A stretch of DNA of 64,000 bases from Thermus scotoductus DSM 8553 (lineage in GTDB: Bacteria; Deinococcota; Deinococci; Deinococcales; Thermaceae). The position numbers and the translations under genes were made by a program. Positions 21,684-31,822 of the stretch are shown piece by piece. The notes below the pieces were generated by a model. The model searched no databases. It was not told where the DNA came from and saw only the letters and a list, made by a program, of their open reading frames with translations. The stretch is taken from positions 33,966-97,965 of the forward strand of contig NZ_KB905732.1 of assembly GCF_000381045.1 (NCBI RefSeq). The letters run 5' to 3'. How positions within the stretch are numbered: the first letter of the stretch is position 1; every line of letters begins with the position of its first letter.

Positions 21684-22607
21684 TCAGATCAACGCGCTCA
21701 CCGACTGGTTGGTGTGGACGTGCCGGATGGCCTGGGCCAGAAGCTCAGCGGTGGAAAGCACCGTGTACCCCCCATCCCTCAAGGGGATGGTATCGGTGAA
21801 GATCACCTCACGGATGGCGGGATGGGAAAGGTTTTCCCGAGCCTCCCCTACCAGGACCGGATGGGTGGCCATGACCACCATTTCCGGCAAAGCCCCAGCC
21901 AGCAGGAGGGCCTCCACCCCTCGCCTTATGGTTCCCCCCGTGGAAACGATGTCATCGATGATCAAAGGCCTCTTCCCCGCCACCTCCCCGATCACGTAGG
22001 TGACGGAGGTGTCCTTGGGGCCATGGCGGCGCTTGGCCAGCATGGCCAGGGGCAGGCCCAGCCTTTCGGAAAGCCGCCTGGCCTCCTCTGCCCGGCCCGC
22101 ATCCGGGGAAACCACCACGCCGTTCTCCGTATACCCCCTTTCCTGGAGGTAGCGGGCAAAGAGGCGCACCGCCGAGAGGTGGTCCACGGGGATATCAAAA
22201 AACCCCTGGATCTGGGGAGCGTGCAGGTCAATGGCGATCACCCGGTGCACCCCCACGGTTTCCAGGAGATTGGCCACCAGCTTGGCGCTCACGGGCTCGC
22301 GGCCCTGGGTCTGCTTATCCTGACGGGCGTAGCCGAAATAGGGGATGACGGCGTTGATGCGGCCCGCAGAGCTCCGGCGGGCGGCATCCGCCAGCAGGAG
22401 GAGCTCCATCAGGTGGTCGTTCACCGGGGGACTGGTGGGCTGGATGAGGTACACATCATCCCCGCGCACGCTTTCCAAAAGGCGCACCCTCACCTCCCCG
22501 TCGGGGAAGCGGTCCACCACCGCCTTTCCCAAGGGAACCCCCAGGGCTTCCGCCACCCGCCGGGCCAGATCGGGGTGGGCGCTCCCCGTGAAGAGTTTGA
22601 TTTCCAT
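21684..22607 (-). CDS. prs: Ribose-phosphate pyrophosphokinase
   Basis: Makes PRPP from ribose 5-phosphate and ATP for nucleotide, His and Trp synthesis. The 307-residue protein has the ATP loop YFGYARQDKQTQGREPVSA, the metal-binding DLHAPQIQGFFDIPVDHL, the flexible KRRHGP segment, and the PRPP motif LIIDDIVSTGGTI near residue 215. It begins 14 bases after mtnN with GAGGAGGGG as ribosome binding site. Confidence 0.95.
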   Translation of the reverse strand: MEIKLFTGSAHPDLARRVAEALGVPLGKAVVDRFPDGEVRVRLLESVRGDDVYLIQPTSPPVNDHLMELLLLADAARRSSAGRINAVIPYFGYARQDKQTQGREPVSAKLVANLLETVGVHRVIAIDLHAPQIQGFFDIPVDHLSAVRLFARYLQERGYTENGVVVSPDAGRAEEARRLSERLGLPLAMLAKRRHGPKDTSVTYVIGEVAGKRPLIIDDIVSTGGTIRRGVEALLLAGALPEMVVMATHPVLVGEARENLSHPAIREVIFTDTIPLRDGGYTVLSTAELLAQAIRHVHTNQSVSALI

Positions 22608-22621
22608 GGACCCCTCCTCTC

Positions 22622-23287
22622 TCAGTATGCCAAAAGGGCCCGGGCTAGAAGGCCAAGCCGCCTCGAGGCCTCCTGCAAAAAGGCCTGGAAGTCCCTGGCT
22701 GCCTCCTCCCCCGCCCCATCGGTCACGGCCCGGATCAAGGCCATGGGATGCCGGAAACGCCAGGCCACCATGAGGGCCGCGGCCCCTTCCATCTCTACCG
22801 CCTGGGCCCCGTGGAGCCGGGCCAGCCTCCCTGCCTCCTCCCTATCCGCCAGAAACCGGTCCCCCGTGGCCACCACCCCCCGTCGGGCGGGAAAGCCTAA
22901 GGCGGAAGCCGCCACCTCAGCCCGGGCCAGAAGGCCAGGGTCTGAGGGGAAAAAACGCATCCCAAAGGCTGTCTCCCCAGGCTCCCGACCAAAGGGGGTG
23001 AGGTCCACATCCCACTGCACGGCTTTCTCCGCCAAAAGAAGGTCCAAAGCCCTTAAGGAAGGGTCCAAAGCCCCCGCTACCCCCAGGAAGAAGCTCTCCT
23101 TGGGAGCAAAGCGGGTAAGGACATAGGCCACCGCCGAGGCCGCCGCCACCTTCCCTACCCCGGTTTCCGCCACCAAGACCCCGTCGGCCCGGTGGAGGGG
23201 AAAAGGAGCCATAAGGGCCTCCTTGGCCTCCACGGCCTCCCTTAGGGCCAGGGCCTCCTCGGGTTCCGCGGCGAAAAAGGCCGTCAC
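22622..23287 (-). CDS. mtnN: 5'-methylthioadenosine/S-adenosylhomocysteine nucleosidase-like
   Basis: Predicted to cleave adenine from SAH or MTA. The 221-residue protein has the PNP/UDP phosphorylase fold marks: GVGKVAAASAVAYV, FLGVAGALDPSL, the VATGDRFLA segment, VEMEGAAAL with the ribose-binding Met-Glu, and AVTDGAGEEA with the catalytic Asp. It is short and slightly divergent, and futalosine hydrolase is a sister family, but the four-base overlap with luxS argues strongly for the SAH recycling role, since its product S-ribosylhomocysteine is the LuxS substrate. Confidence 0.85.
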   Translation of the reverse strand: MTAFFAAEPEEALALREAVEAKEALMAPFPLHRADGVLVAETGVGKVAAASAVAYVLTRFAPKESFFLGVAGALDPSLRALDLLLAEKAVQWDVDLTPFGREPGETAFGMRFFPSDPGLLARAEVAASALGFPARRGVVATGDRFLADREEAGRLARLHGAQAVEMEGAAALMVAWRFRHPMALIRAVTDGAGEEAARDFQAFLQEASRRLGLLARALLAY

Positions 23288-23751
23288 CTGCCCTCCAGGG
23301 GAATCGTCGCCTGAACCTTGAGGCCTTGCCGCAAAACCTTTTCCGCCCAGGCCCTGGCACCCTCCAGGTCATGGTCCCGGTAGTTGCCGCATTCCCGAAG
23401 GCTGGCCCCGGGGATAGGGCCCTCATGCAAAAGCACATCCCTTAGGGCGCGCTCCAAGGCCACCAAAACCCTCTCCTCCTCCAAAGGGCCTTCCGCCACC
23501 AGGTAAAACCCCGTGCGGCACCCCATGGGGGAAAGGTCAATGACCCCTTCCAGGTGGTCGCGCAGGTAACCCGCCAGGAGGTGCTCCAAGGTGTGCAGGG
23601 CCCCCGTGGGAATGGCCTCCCGGTTGGGCTTTGCCAGGCGCAGGTCGTACTTCTCCACCAGGCCGCTTCCCACCTTTCTCCGTCCCGCCAAGCGCACATA
23701 GGGGGGGTTTACCTTCGTGTGATCCAGGGCAAAGCTTTCCACCTCGGCCAT
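23284..23751 (-). CDS. luxS: S-ribosylhomocysteine lyase LuxS
   Basis: Splits S-ribosylhomocysteine into homocysteine and the autoinducer-2 precursor. The 155-residue protein carries the metal-binding HTLEH (His53, His57), the catalytic MGCRTGFY (Cys78) and [11 protein letters not shown] (Cys121, third metal ligand). ATG 23751 has TAGGAT six bases upstream (leaderless). It is the first gene of luxS-mtnN-prs-rplY-pth-ddl; in this setting methyl-cycle detoxification is at least as likely as signalling. Confidence 0.95.
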   Translation of the reverse strand: MAEVESFALDHTKVNPPYVRLAGRRKVGSGLVEKYDLRLAKPNREAIPTGALHTLEHLLAGYLRDHLEGVIDLSPMGCRTGFYLVAEGPLEEERVLVALERALRDVLLHEGPIPGASLRECGNYRDHDLEGARAWAEKVLRQGLKVQATIPLEGR

Positions 23752-23757
23752 GGCTTT

Positions 23758-23775
23758 ATCCTACCCTGCTAGACT
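23758..23775. promoter_or_regulatory. Divergent leaderless -10 boxes of luxS and guaA
   Basis: TAGGAT on the minus strand (23763-23758) stands six bases before luxS, and TAGACT on the plus strand (23770-23775) seven bases before guaA. The whole divergent region is only 31 bases, so both -35 regions lie in the opposite gene. Confidence 0.45.
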
Positions 23776-23782
23776 GGCTTCC

Positions 23783-25294
23783 ATGGTCCTGGTCCTGGAC
23801 TTCGGTTCCCAGTACACCCGCCTCATCGCCAGAAGGCTCCGCGAGCTTCGGGTCTTTTCCCTGATCCTGCCGGGGCGGGCGAGCCTGGAGGAAATCCTTA
23901 AGCACAAGCCCCAAGCCCTAATCCTCTCCGGCGGACCCAATAGCGTCTTTGACCCCGATGCCCCCCGCCCCGACCCCCGGGTGTTCACCCTCGGCCTTCC
24001 CACCTTGGGCATCTGCTACGGGATGCAGCTCCTCGCCCAGGAGCTTGGGGGGAGAGTGGAGCGCTCCGGTAGGGCCGAGTACGGCAAGGCCCTCCTCACC
24101 CGCCACGAGGGCTCCCTCTTCCGGGGATTGGAGGGGGAGGTCCAGGTCTGGATGAGCCACGCCGACGCCGTGACCGAGCTTCCCCCGGGGTGGCGGGTGG
24201 TGGCGGAAACCGAGGAAAACCCAGTGGCGGCCATGGAGGCGGAAGACGGCAAGGCCTTCGGGGTCCAGTTCCACCCCGAGGTGGCCCATACCCCCAAGGG
24301 GATGCAGATCCTGGAAAACTTCCTGGAGATCGCTGGGGTAAAACGGGACTGGACTCCGGAGCACGTGCTGGAAAGCCTGGTTAAGGAAGTGCGGGAAAGG
24401 GTGGGCGAGGACCGGGTGCTCCTGGCGGTTTCCGGCGGGGTGGACTCCAGCACCCTGGCCCTCCTCTTGGCCAAGGCCCGGGTGAACCACCTGGCGGTCT
24501 TCGTGGACCACGGCCTCCTGCGCCTGGGGGAACGGGAGGAGGTGGAAGGAGCCCTTAAAGCCCTCGGGGTAAACCTCCGGGTGGTGGACGCCAGGGAGCG
24601 CTTCCTTAAAGCTCTCAAGGGGGTGGAAGACCCCGAGGAAAAGCGCCGGATCATCGGGCGGGAGTTCGTGGAGGTCTTCTCCCTGGTGGCCCGGGAAGCA
24701 GGCCCTTTCCGGTTCCTCGCCCAGGGGACCCTCTACCCCGACGTGATCGAGTCCGCCGGGGAACCGGGAGCGGCCAAGATCAAAAGCCACCACAACGTGG
24801 GCGGTATTCCTGAAGATTTGAAGTTCGAGCTCCTCGAGCCCTTCCGCCTTCTCTTCAAGGATGAGGTGCGGGAACTCGCCCTGCTTCTCGGCCTTCCCGA
24901 CCCTATCCGCCTGCGCCACCCCTTCCCGGGGCCGGGCCTGGCGGTGCGCATCCTGGGGGAGGTCACGGAGGAAAAACTGGACATCCTCCGGCGGGCCGAC
25001 GATATCTTCATAAGCCTTCTAAGGGAGTGGGGGCTTTATTCCCAGGTGGCCCAGGCCCTGGCCGTCCTCACCCCCGTGCGGAGCGTAGGCGTGGCAGGGG
25101 ACGAGCGGAAGTACGGCTACGTTCTGGCCTTAAGGGCCGTGACCACCGAGGACTTCATGACCGCCGACTGGGCCAGGCTGCCCCTGGACTTCCTGGACGA
25201 GGCAGCCCGGCGCATCACCCGCAGGGTGCCGGAGATCGGCCGGGTGGTCTACGACCTCACCTCCAAGCCTCCCGCCACCATAGAATGGGAGTGA
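23783..25294 (+). CDS. guaA: GMP synthase (glutamine-hydrolysing)
   Basis: Converts XMP to GMP with glutamine as amine donor. The 503-residue protein has a class I amidotransferase domain ([14 protein letters not shown], nucleophile Cys78 in GICYGMQ, later a FHPEVAHT His-Glu pair), an ATP pyrophosphatase domain with the PP-loop [11 protein letters not shown] near 217, and the C-terminal dimerisation domain ending [13 protein letters not shown] 23783 is in phase with the family N-terminus; an upstream in-frame ATG overlaps luxS and the -10 box. Confidence 0.96.
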   Translation: MVLVLDFGSQYTRLIARRLRELRVFSLILPGRASLEEILKHKPQALILSGGPNSVFDPDAPRPDPRVFTLGLPTLGICYGMQLLAQELGGRVERSGRAEYGKALLTRHEGSLFRGLEGEVQVWMSHADAVTELPPGWRVVAETEENPVAAMEAEDGKAFGVQFHPEVAHTPKGMQILENFLEIAGVKRDWTPEHVLESLVKEVRERVGEDRVLLAVSGGVDSSTLALLLAKARVNHLAVFVDHGLLRLGEREEVEGALKALGVNLRVVDARERFLKALKGVEDPEEKRRIIGREFVEVFSLVAREAGPFRFLAQGTLYPDVIESAGEPGAAKIKSHHNVGGIPEDLKFELLEPFRLLFKDEVRELALLLGLPDPIRLRHPFPGPGLAVRILGEVTEEKLDILRRADDIFISLLREWGLYSQVAQALAVLTPVRSVGVAGDERKYGYVLALRAVTTEDFMTADWARLPLDFLDEAARRITRRVPEIGRVVYDLTSKPPATIEWE

Positions 25295-25866
25295 TGGGCG
25301 AACCCGCCAAGGCCCTGAAACCCCTTTCCTTGGAAGAGTATCTGGAATGGGAGGCCCGGTCCGAAACCAAGCATGAGCTGGTGGAGGGCCTGCCCTACGC
25401 CATGGCCGGGGCCAGCCGGGCTCACGCCCTTTTAACCACCAACCTGGCCCTTCTCCTGGGCCCCTTAGCCCGTAGGCAGGGATGCCGCCTCTACGTGGCG
25501 GATATGAAGCTCAAGGTGGGGGAAAGGACCGTCTACTACCCGGATCTCATGGTGGTTTGTGCTCCCCCGCCCGAAAACCCCTACTACGAGGAAGCTCCCT
25601 GCCTGGTGGTGGAGGTCCTTTCCCCAAGTACCGAAGGTATAGACCGGCGGGAGAAGCTTTGGCGGTATCTTTCCCTGCCTTCCTTGCAAGGGTATGTATT
25701 GGCGGATATCCAAGAAAGGCGAATAGAGCTTTATCAGAAAAAGGCCACGGGCATCCTCTATCAGGTCTTCACAGAAGGGGAGGTACCCTTGCCCTGCCCC
25801 CAAGGAACCCTCTCCTTGGAGGAGGTCTATAGCGGTATTTCTCTGGAAGCGCCTCAGGAAGACTAG
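25294..25866 (+). CDS. Uma2-family (DUF820) restriction-fold nuclease
   Basis: A 190-residue protein of the PD-(D/E)XK-fold Uma2 family. LSLEEYLEWEARSETKHELVEG is the family opening; the likely metal site is YYPDLMVV plus CLVVEVLSPST, followed by the typical REKLWRYLSL helix. Function in cells is unknown; the family is expanded in cyanobacteria and Deinococcus-Thermus and sometimes tied to mobile DNA. ATG 25294 overlaps the guaA stop (TGATG), so it is translated with guaA. A second Uma2 gene lies at 26.6 kb. Confidence 0.8.
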   Translation: MGEPAKALKPLSLEEYLEWEARSETKHELVEGLPYAMAGASRAHALLTTNLALLLGPLARRQGCRLYVADMKLKVGERTVYYPDLMVVCAPPPENPYYEEAPCLVVEVLSPSTEGIDRREKLWRYLSLPSLQGYVLADIQERRIELYQKKATGILYQVFTEGEVPLPCPQGTLSLEEVYSGISLEAPQED

Positions 25867-25871
25867 CTCAA

Positions 25872-25900
25872 TTGTCAAACTGGAACTCCTGGGCTATCCT
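25872..25900 (+). promoter_or_regulatory. Promoter of the GYD-domain gene
   Basis: TTGTCA (25872-25877) and TATCCT (25895-25900) are 17 bases apart, and AAAGGAGG follows before ATG 25921. It is among the best sigma-70-type matches in the window and begins a new unit after the Uma2 gene. Confidence 0.65.
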
Positions 25901-25920
25901 GAGGGGGAAAGGAGGCCAAG

Positions 25921-26208
25921 ATGCCCACCTTTATCGTTCTCAGCACCCTCACGGATGACGGCGCTGAGACCCTGGTGAAAAACCCCGAGCGCATCAAGGA
26001 AGTGAACCAGGAGCTGGAGCGGGACTTCGGGGTCAAGGTGGTGGCCCAGTACGCGGTTTTGGGGCCCTATGACTTCGTGAACATCGTGGAGGCAGAGGAT
26101 GCCCTGGCGGTGGCCCGGGCCATGCTCCACCTCTCGGCCAGGGGAAGCGTGAGGACCTCCACCCTCGAGGCCATCCCCGTGGCCGACCTCATCGCTAAGC
26201 TCAAGTAG
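25921..26208 (+). CDS. GYD-domain small protein
   Basis: A 95-residue alpha/beta ferredoxin-fold protein. The pattern MPTFIVLSTLTDDGAETL, then VVAQYAVLGPYDFVNIVEAED and the final VRTSTLEAIP match the GYD family (the G-x-Y-D element here is GPYD). Function unknown; relatives oligomerise like AsnC ligand-binding domains. Strong AAAGGAGG, own promoter, and the stop overlaps the start of the VOC gene (TAGTG), so the two are coupled. Confidence 0.8.
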   Translation: MPTFIVLSTLTDDGAETLVKNPERIKEVNQELERDFGVKVVAQYAVLGPYDFVNIVEAEDALAVARAMLHLSARGSVRTSTLEAIPVADLIAKLK

Positions 26209-26588
26209 TGGAGGTTCTGGAAACCGCCGTCTACGCCGAGGATCTGGAGAAGGCCCGGGCCTTTTACGAAGGGGTCCTGGGCCTTCCTTGCTTCCAGTAC
26301 CAGCCCCCGCGCCACGCCTTCTTCCGGGCGGGAAAGGGGGTCTTTCTGGTTTTCAACCCCCATTACACGGCAAAGGAGGAAAACCTTCCTCCCCACGGGG
26401 CCCAAGGAAGCGTCCACGTGGCCTTTAAGGTGGCGGAGGAGGACCTCCCCCTTTGGGCTAAGAAGCTCGAGGAAGCGGGCTTTCCCGTCTGGTGGGCGGA
26501 CTGGCCCCGGGGGAAAAGCCTTTACACCCGCGACCCCGCGGGAAACCTGGTGGAGCTGGCCCCCGCCGCCATCTGGGGCCTAGAATGA
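26208..26588 (+). CDS. VOC (glyoxalase/bleomycin-resistance) family protein
   Basis: A 126-residue two-module vicinal-oxygen-chelate protein. It opens VLETAVYAEDLEKARAFYEGVLGL and ends YTRDPAGNLVELAPA, the usual beta-alpha-beta-beta-beta pairs. Possible metal ligands are a His in GSVHVAFKV and the Glu of VELAP. It could be a lyase, dioxygenase or binding protein. GTG 26208 overlaps the upstream stop. Confidence 0.8.
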   Translation: MEVLETAVYAEDLEKARAFYEGVLGLPCFQYQPPRHAFFRAGKGVFLVFNPHYTAKEENLPPHGAQGSVHVAFKVAEEDLPLWAKKLEEAGFPVWWADWPRGKSLYTRDPAGNLVELAPAAIWGLE

Positions 26589-26592
26589 GGGC

Positions 26593-27114
26593 ATGGCCAC
26601 CCGGTACCGCTTCGGGGTAGAGGAGTTTGAGCGCCTCTTCCAGGGGGTGAAGCACCTCGAGCTCCTCGAGGGGGAGATCTACGAGATGAGCCCGATTGGT
26701 CCTAGGCACGTCTTTGCTGTAGCCCAGTTGGACAAGAGGCTCCAGGCTCTATTGGGAGAGGAGGCGGTCATCGCCGTGCAATCCCCCCTGCGCCTTTCCC
26801 CCGACTCCGAGCCCGAGCCCGACCTTCAGGTGCTGAAGCCCCCCCTAGAACAGTACAGCGAGCGCCTCCCTGAGCCCCAGGACGTTCTCCTCCTCATAGA
26901 GGTGGCCGACACCAGCCTGGACCACGACCACAGGAAGCTCGCCCTGTATGCCAAAGCTGGTATCCCTGAGGTCTGGATCGTGAACCCGGTGGAAAACCTC
27001 CTGGAGGTCTACCGCCACCCCCAAGAGGACCACTACCGCCTTAGGGAGATCCTCTTCCCCGGCGAGGCCAAGGCTCCCCTGGCCTTCCCCCATCGGCCCA
27101 TCCCCTGGTCGTGA
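26593..27114 (+). CDS. Uma2-family (DUF820) nuclease, second copy
   Basis: A 173-residue Uma2 protein, clearly a different lineage from the 25.3 kb copy. It has FEELE-type opening (GVEEFERLFQGVKHLELLEGEIYEM), metal-site candidates EPEPDLQVL and LLLIEVADTSLDHDHRKL, and GIPEVWIVNP typical of the family. It sits in a run of small genes and overlaps rnhA by four bases. Confidence 0.8.
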   Translation: MATRYRFGVEEFERLFQGVKHLELLEGEIYEMSPIGPRHVFAVAQLDKRLQALLGEEAVIAVQSPLRLSPDSEPEPDLQVLKPPLEQYSERLPEPQDVLLLIEVADTSLDHDHRKLALYAKAGIPEVWIVNPVENLLEVYRHPQEDHYRLREILFPGEAKAPLAFPHRPIPWS

Positions 27115-27596
27115 AACAGGTGGAGCTATTCACCGATGGGGCCTGCCTGGGCAACCCCGGCCCTGGCGGGTGGGCGGCGCTTCTGCGCTACGGTAGCCAC
27201 GAACGAATGCTTTCCGGAGGCGAGCCCTGCACCACCAACAACCGCATGGAGCTCACCGCCCTGCTGCAAGGGCTTAGGGCGCTCAAGGAACCCTGTGAAG
27301 TACACCTCTTCTCCGACAGCCAGTACCTGGTAAAGGCCTTAAACGAGTGGCTCCCCGCCTGGGAAAAAAGGGGGATGCGCAGAGCGGACGGCAAGCCCAT
27401 AGAAAACCGCGACCTCTGGGAAGCCCTTATGCCGGAACTCAAACGGCACCGGGTGGTGCCGCACTGGATCCGGGGGCATAACGGCCACCCGGAGAACGAA
27501 CGGGTGGACCGGGAAGCCAGGCGCCAGGCCCAGCGGCAAAAGGCCCTGTCCCAAACCCCTTGTCCCCCTGAGGGGGCTACGCTTTTTCCCCGATAA
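27111..27596 (+). CDS. rnhA: Ribonuclease HI
   Basis: Degrades the RNA strand of RNA-DNA hybrids. The 161-residue protein has the complete active site: Asp9 in FTDGACLGNPGPGG, Glu47 in NNRMEL, Asp69 in FSDSQY and Asp133 in ENERVD, with His123 in the GHNGH loop. The GTG start at 27111 overlaps the Uma2 stop. A CCCCCTGAGGGGG hairpin followed by CTTTTT lies within its last codons and may act as a terminator. Confidence 0.95.
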   Translation: MKQVELFTDGACLGNPGPGGWAALLRYGSHERMLSGGEPCTTNNRMELTALLQGLRALKEPCEVHLFSDSQYLVKALNEWLPAWEKRGMRRADGKPIENRDLWEALMPELKRHRVVPHWIRGHNGHPENERVDREARRQAQRQKALSQTPCPPEGATLFPR

Positions 27597-27608
27597 GCAG
27601 AAAAACGT

Positions 27609-27614
27609 TATACT
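27609..27614 (+). promoter_or_regulatory. -10 box of the carboxyltransferase gene (leaderless)
   Basis: TATACT ends six bases (AAGGCC) before ATG 27621, implying a transcript that begins at the start codon. Confidence 0.55.
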
Positions 27615-27620
27615 AAGGCC

Positions 27621-29303
<1,683 letters not shown>

Positions 29304-29311
29304 GGGAAGCC

Positions 29312-30175
29312 ATGGCCCAAACCGCCATCCGCTATGTGGAATGCCCCCGGGATGCCTGGCAGGGCTTCAGCCGCTTCATCCCCACCGAGGAGAAGGTGGC
29401 CTTCCTAAAGAAACTCCTGGAAGCGGGGTTTCGCCATCTGGACCTCACCAGCTTCGTCTCCCCCAAGTGGGTACCCCAGATGGCGGATGCCGAGGAGGTG
29501 TTAGGAGCCTTACCTCCACCCCAGGGCCGCACCTATCTGGCCATCGTGGCCAACGAAAAGGGCTTGGAAAGGGCCCTTAAGGCCCCAAACCTCACGGCCA
29601 TCGGCTACCCCTTCTCCCTCTCGGAAACCTTCCAGCGGAAGAACACCAATCGCACCCGGCAGGAATCCTGGCCTCTGGTAAAGGCCATGGTGGAGGCCAC
29701 GGAGGGCAGGCTTGGCCTGGTGGTCTACCTTTCCATGGCCTTCGGCAACCCCTACGGGGACCCCTGGAGCGTGGAACGGGTTCTTGAGGACATCGCCAGG
29801 CTGCGGGAACTTGGGGTCAGGGAAATCGCCCTGGCGGACACCTACGGGGTGGCGGAGGCAAGCCGCATCCAGGAGGTGCTAGGGGAGGCTGTGGCCCGCT
29901 TTGGCCCCGAGGGCCTGGGGGCCCACCTGCACGCCCGCCCGGAAGGGGTCTTGGCCAAGGTGGAGGCGGTGCTGGCGGCGGGCATCCTCTGGTTGGAGGG
30001 CACCTTGGCCGGGGTAGGGGGCTGCCCCTTCGCCGGGGATGAGCTGGTGGGAAACCTGCCCACGGAAAAGGTCCTCCCCTACCTGGAAGCCAAAGGCTTC
30101 CACATGGGAATAGACCTAAAAGCCCTCCCCGAGCTGGCAGGGGAAGCCGCCCGGCTTAAGCTTCTATACGGTTAG
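29312..30175 (+). CDS. Hydroxymethylglutaryl-CoA lyase-like
   Basis: Predicted to split HMG-CoA into acetyl-CoA and acetoacetate, the last step of leucine breakdown. The 287-residue TIM-barrel has VECPRDAWQGF at the N-terminus (in place of the common PRDGLQ), TSFVSPKWVPQMAD, ADTYGVA, a HLHAR metal-site His pair, and the active-site loop GVGGCPFAG with the catalytic Cys. It starts eight bases after the carboxyltransferase gene and its stop interlocks with that of the next gene on the other strand. Confidence 0.88.
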   Translation: MAQTAIRYVECPRDAWQGFSRFIPTEEKVAFLKKLLEAGFRHLDLTSFVSPKWVPQMADAEEVLGALPPPQGRTYLAIVANEKGLERALKAPNLTAIGYPFSLSETFQRKNTNRTRQESWPLVKAMVEATEGRLGLVVYLSMAFGNPYGDPWSVERVLEDIARLRELGVREIALADTYGVAEASRIQEVLGEAVARFGPEGLGAHLHARPEGVLAKVEAVLAAGILWLEGTLAGVGGCPFAGDELVGNLPTEKVLPYLEAKGFHMGIDLKALPELAGEAARLKLLYG

Positions 30176-30567
30176 GCGGCCCTTTTCAGGTAGATGCCCG
30201 GGTCGGTGGGGTTGGCGATGGCATTGATCCGCCTCACCAGTTCCTCGGGCGGTAGCTCCAAGAGGGCCGTCATCTCCGCCGGGGACACCACCGCCTCGTA
30301 GAACTTCCTGGCCCCAAGGTCCAGCAACAGGCTAACCAGCTCCGAAAGCGCCTCTTCCCCTCCCTGAAAGGCGGGGCCGAACGCGTCAGGGGTGAGGAGG
30401 TCCTTCTTGCCCCCGTGGATGAGAAGGGCGTACCGGGCCTGGTGCCGGCGGTCCTGCCAGTCGGTGATGAAATAGACCTTGGCCTCAGGAAAGCGCACGC
30501 CCTTAAGGGCTTCCTTGAGGGCCTCGAGGGTAATCCTGGGAGAAGCGCGCAGACCAACGCGTTCCAT
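30172..30567 (-). CDS. Conserved-looking hypothetical protein
   Basis: A 131-residue soluble protein that I do not recognise. It opens with a basic stretch (MERVGLRASPRITLEALKEAL), then alternates strands and helices (AKVYFITDW, ARYALLIHGG) and ends with a helical half rich in Leu and Glu (LSELVSLLLDLGARKFYEA; LLELPPEELVRRINAI). No Cys, signal or membrane segment. Codon use matches its neighbours and TAAGCT lies six bases before its ATG, so it is probably expressed. Confidence 0.65.
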   Translation of the reverse strand: MERVGLRASPRITLEALKEALKGVRFPEAKVYFITDWQDRRHQARYALLIHGGKKDLLTPDAFGPAFQGGEEALSELVSLLLDLGARKFYEAVVSPAEMTALLELPPEELVRRINAIANPTDPGIYLKRAA

Positions 30568-30605
30568 GGGAACAGCTTACAGCCATCCCCCGGGGACAGG
30601 AGTCC

Positions 30606-30995
30606 TCAGCCCAGGAGCTTGCGGGCGTAGATGATCTGCCCCGCATGGTGCTGGGCATGCTCCACCAGGTGGTGGAGGATATGGGCCCTGGGAGCCTTAA
30701 GACCCTGGGTGCCCACCGGAACCTCCTGGCCAAGTTCCTCCTCCCGTAGGCTCTGGAAGGCGGAAAGGAGCCTGGCCCAAACCTCCCGGAAGCGGGCCTC
30801 CACCACCTCCTTGGCCTCGGGCTCCCCCTGGAGCTCCCACTCCCGCCCCTTTTTGGCCCAGTCGGGAAGCTCCTGGGGGAAGGCGTAGGAAAGGAGCCGC
30901 AAGGAGCTTCCGGTGATGTGGCGCACCAGGCCCCCGATGGGGTTCAGCCCCTCCTTGGGCCGCCACCAAAAACCCTCATCGGAGAAGAGCTTACA
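30606..30995 (-). pseudogene. DinB-like protein, 5'-truncated
   Basis: The frame encodes most of a DinB/YfiT four-helix protein: WWRPKEGLNPIGGLVRHITGS (the typical RP...NPIGG...RH stretch with a metal-site His), a middle helix, and HHLVEHAQHHAGQIIYARKLLG with two further His ligands. The first helix (about 25-30 residues) is missing: in frame, a TAG at 30998 closes the upstream side and no ATG, GTG or TTG precedes GTG 30926, which already lies inside the conserved region. The next gene starts divergently at 31005. It is probably a remnant, though a short product from GTG 30926 cannot be excluded. Confidence 0.6.
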
Positions 30996-30997
30996 CT
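30992..30997 (+). promoter_or_regulatory. -10 box for the small membrane protein (leaderless)
   Basis: TACACT ends seven bases (AACCCCT) before ATG 31005. Confidence 0.45.
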
Positions 30998-31004
30998 AAC
31001 CCCT

Positions 31005-31217
31005 ATGGAGGCTTTTGGTCTTCTCATCCTTTCGGGCCTGGCCCTATTACTCGCCTACCGGTTGCGGCAAGCCTCTCCCCAGGCCCGTTGCCCCCGATGC
31101 CACCTGCCCAAAGCCCTGGCGGAGGAGGTGGCCCGGTACCGGCGTCACTGCCCCCAGGTGGCCGTGAGAGCCTGCCCCTTCGACCCCAGAAGGGGTGTCT
31201 ACCGCCTGCGCCGATGA
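31005..31217 (+). CDS. Small membrane protein with Cys cluster
   Basis: A 70-residue protein: one N-terminal membrane helix (LLILSGLALLLAYRL, about 6-20) and a soluble part with four Cys (CPRC near 29-32, then two single Cys near 49 and 57) that could hold zinc. No known family recognised. It has its own leaderless-type promoter and its stop overlaps the ATG of the YkgJ-like gene, so the two Cys-rich proteins are co-expressed. Confidence 0.7.
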   Translation: MEAFGLLILSGLALLLAYRLRQASPQARCPRCHLPKALAEEVARYRRHCPQVAVRACPFDPRRGVYRLRR

Positions 31218-31822
31218 ACCCGGTGGAAGCCCATTGGCTGGCCCTCGAGGCGGACTTGGCCGACTACCTGGCCAAGAAGGGGATTACCCCCTCCTGCCGC
31301 GCGGGATGCTTTGCCTGCTGCCATGGCCTGGTGACCCTTTCCCGCCTGGAAGGGGAAGCCCTTCTTCCCCACCTCAGCGAGGCCCAGTGCTCCAGGCTCC
31401 TTAAGGAAGGCCCTAGGCGGCTTGCCCTTCTCAGGGAAGGCAAGGACGACCCCCACTTCCCAAGCCAGTTCTTTCTAACCCGCACCCCCTGCCCCTTTCT
31501 GGAAGAGGGCCTCTGCGGTGTCTATCCCTGGCGTCCGCTTGCCTGCCGGGGGCTTCTCACCCAAGGCGACCCGAGGCTTTGCGAACCCGAGGCGGGCTTG
31601 CAACGGGGCCATTTCCTTTCCGCTCCCTGGCGCATGGCCCGCCTGCGCATGGAGGCGGTTTGGGAGGAGGAAAAAAGGCGGTACGGCTTCCTGGTCCTGG
31701 GGGAGCTGGCCACCCTTTTGTACCTGCTTCTTTCCGGGTTTCCCGGGGAAAGGAAGGAGGCGGAAACCCTCCTGGAGGCGCTGGGGATCCTCGGGGGGCG
31801 GTGGGGGTTCCAGGTGGTATAA
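31214..31822 (+). CDS. YkgJ-type Cys-cluster protein
   Basis: A 202-residue member of the YkgJ/UPF0153 family. The cluster motif is visible as CRAGCFACCHG near residues 29-39, TPCPFLEEGLCGVYPWRPLACRGL near 94-117, typical of a family thought to bind zinc or an Fe-S centre through eight Cys. Function unknown. ATG 31214 overlaps the stop of the small membrane Cys protein. A hairpin that could end both this and the opposing tRNA transcript follows. Confidence 0.8.
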   Translation: MNPVEAHWLALEADLADYLAKKGITPSCRAGCFACCHGLVTLSRLEGEALLPHLSEAQCSRLLKEGPRRLALLREGKDDPHFPSQFFLTRTPCPFLEEGLCGVYPWRPLACRGLLTQGDPRLCEPEAGLQRGHFLSAPWRMARLRMEAVWEEEKRRYGFLVLGELATLLYLLLSGFPGERKEAETLLEALGILGGRWGFQVV

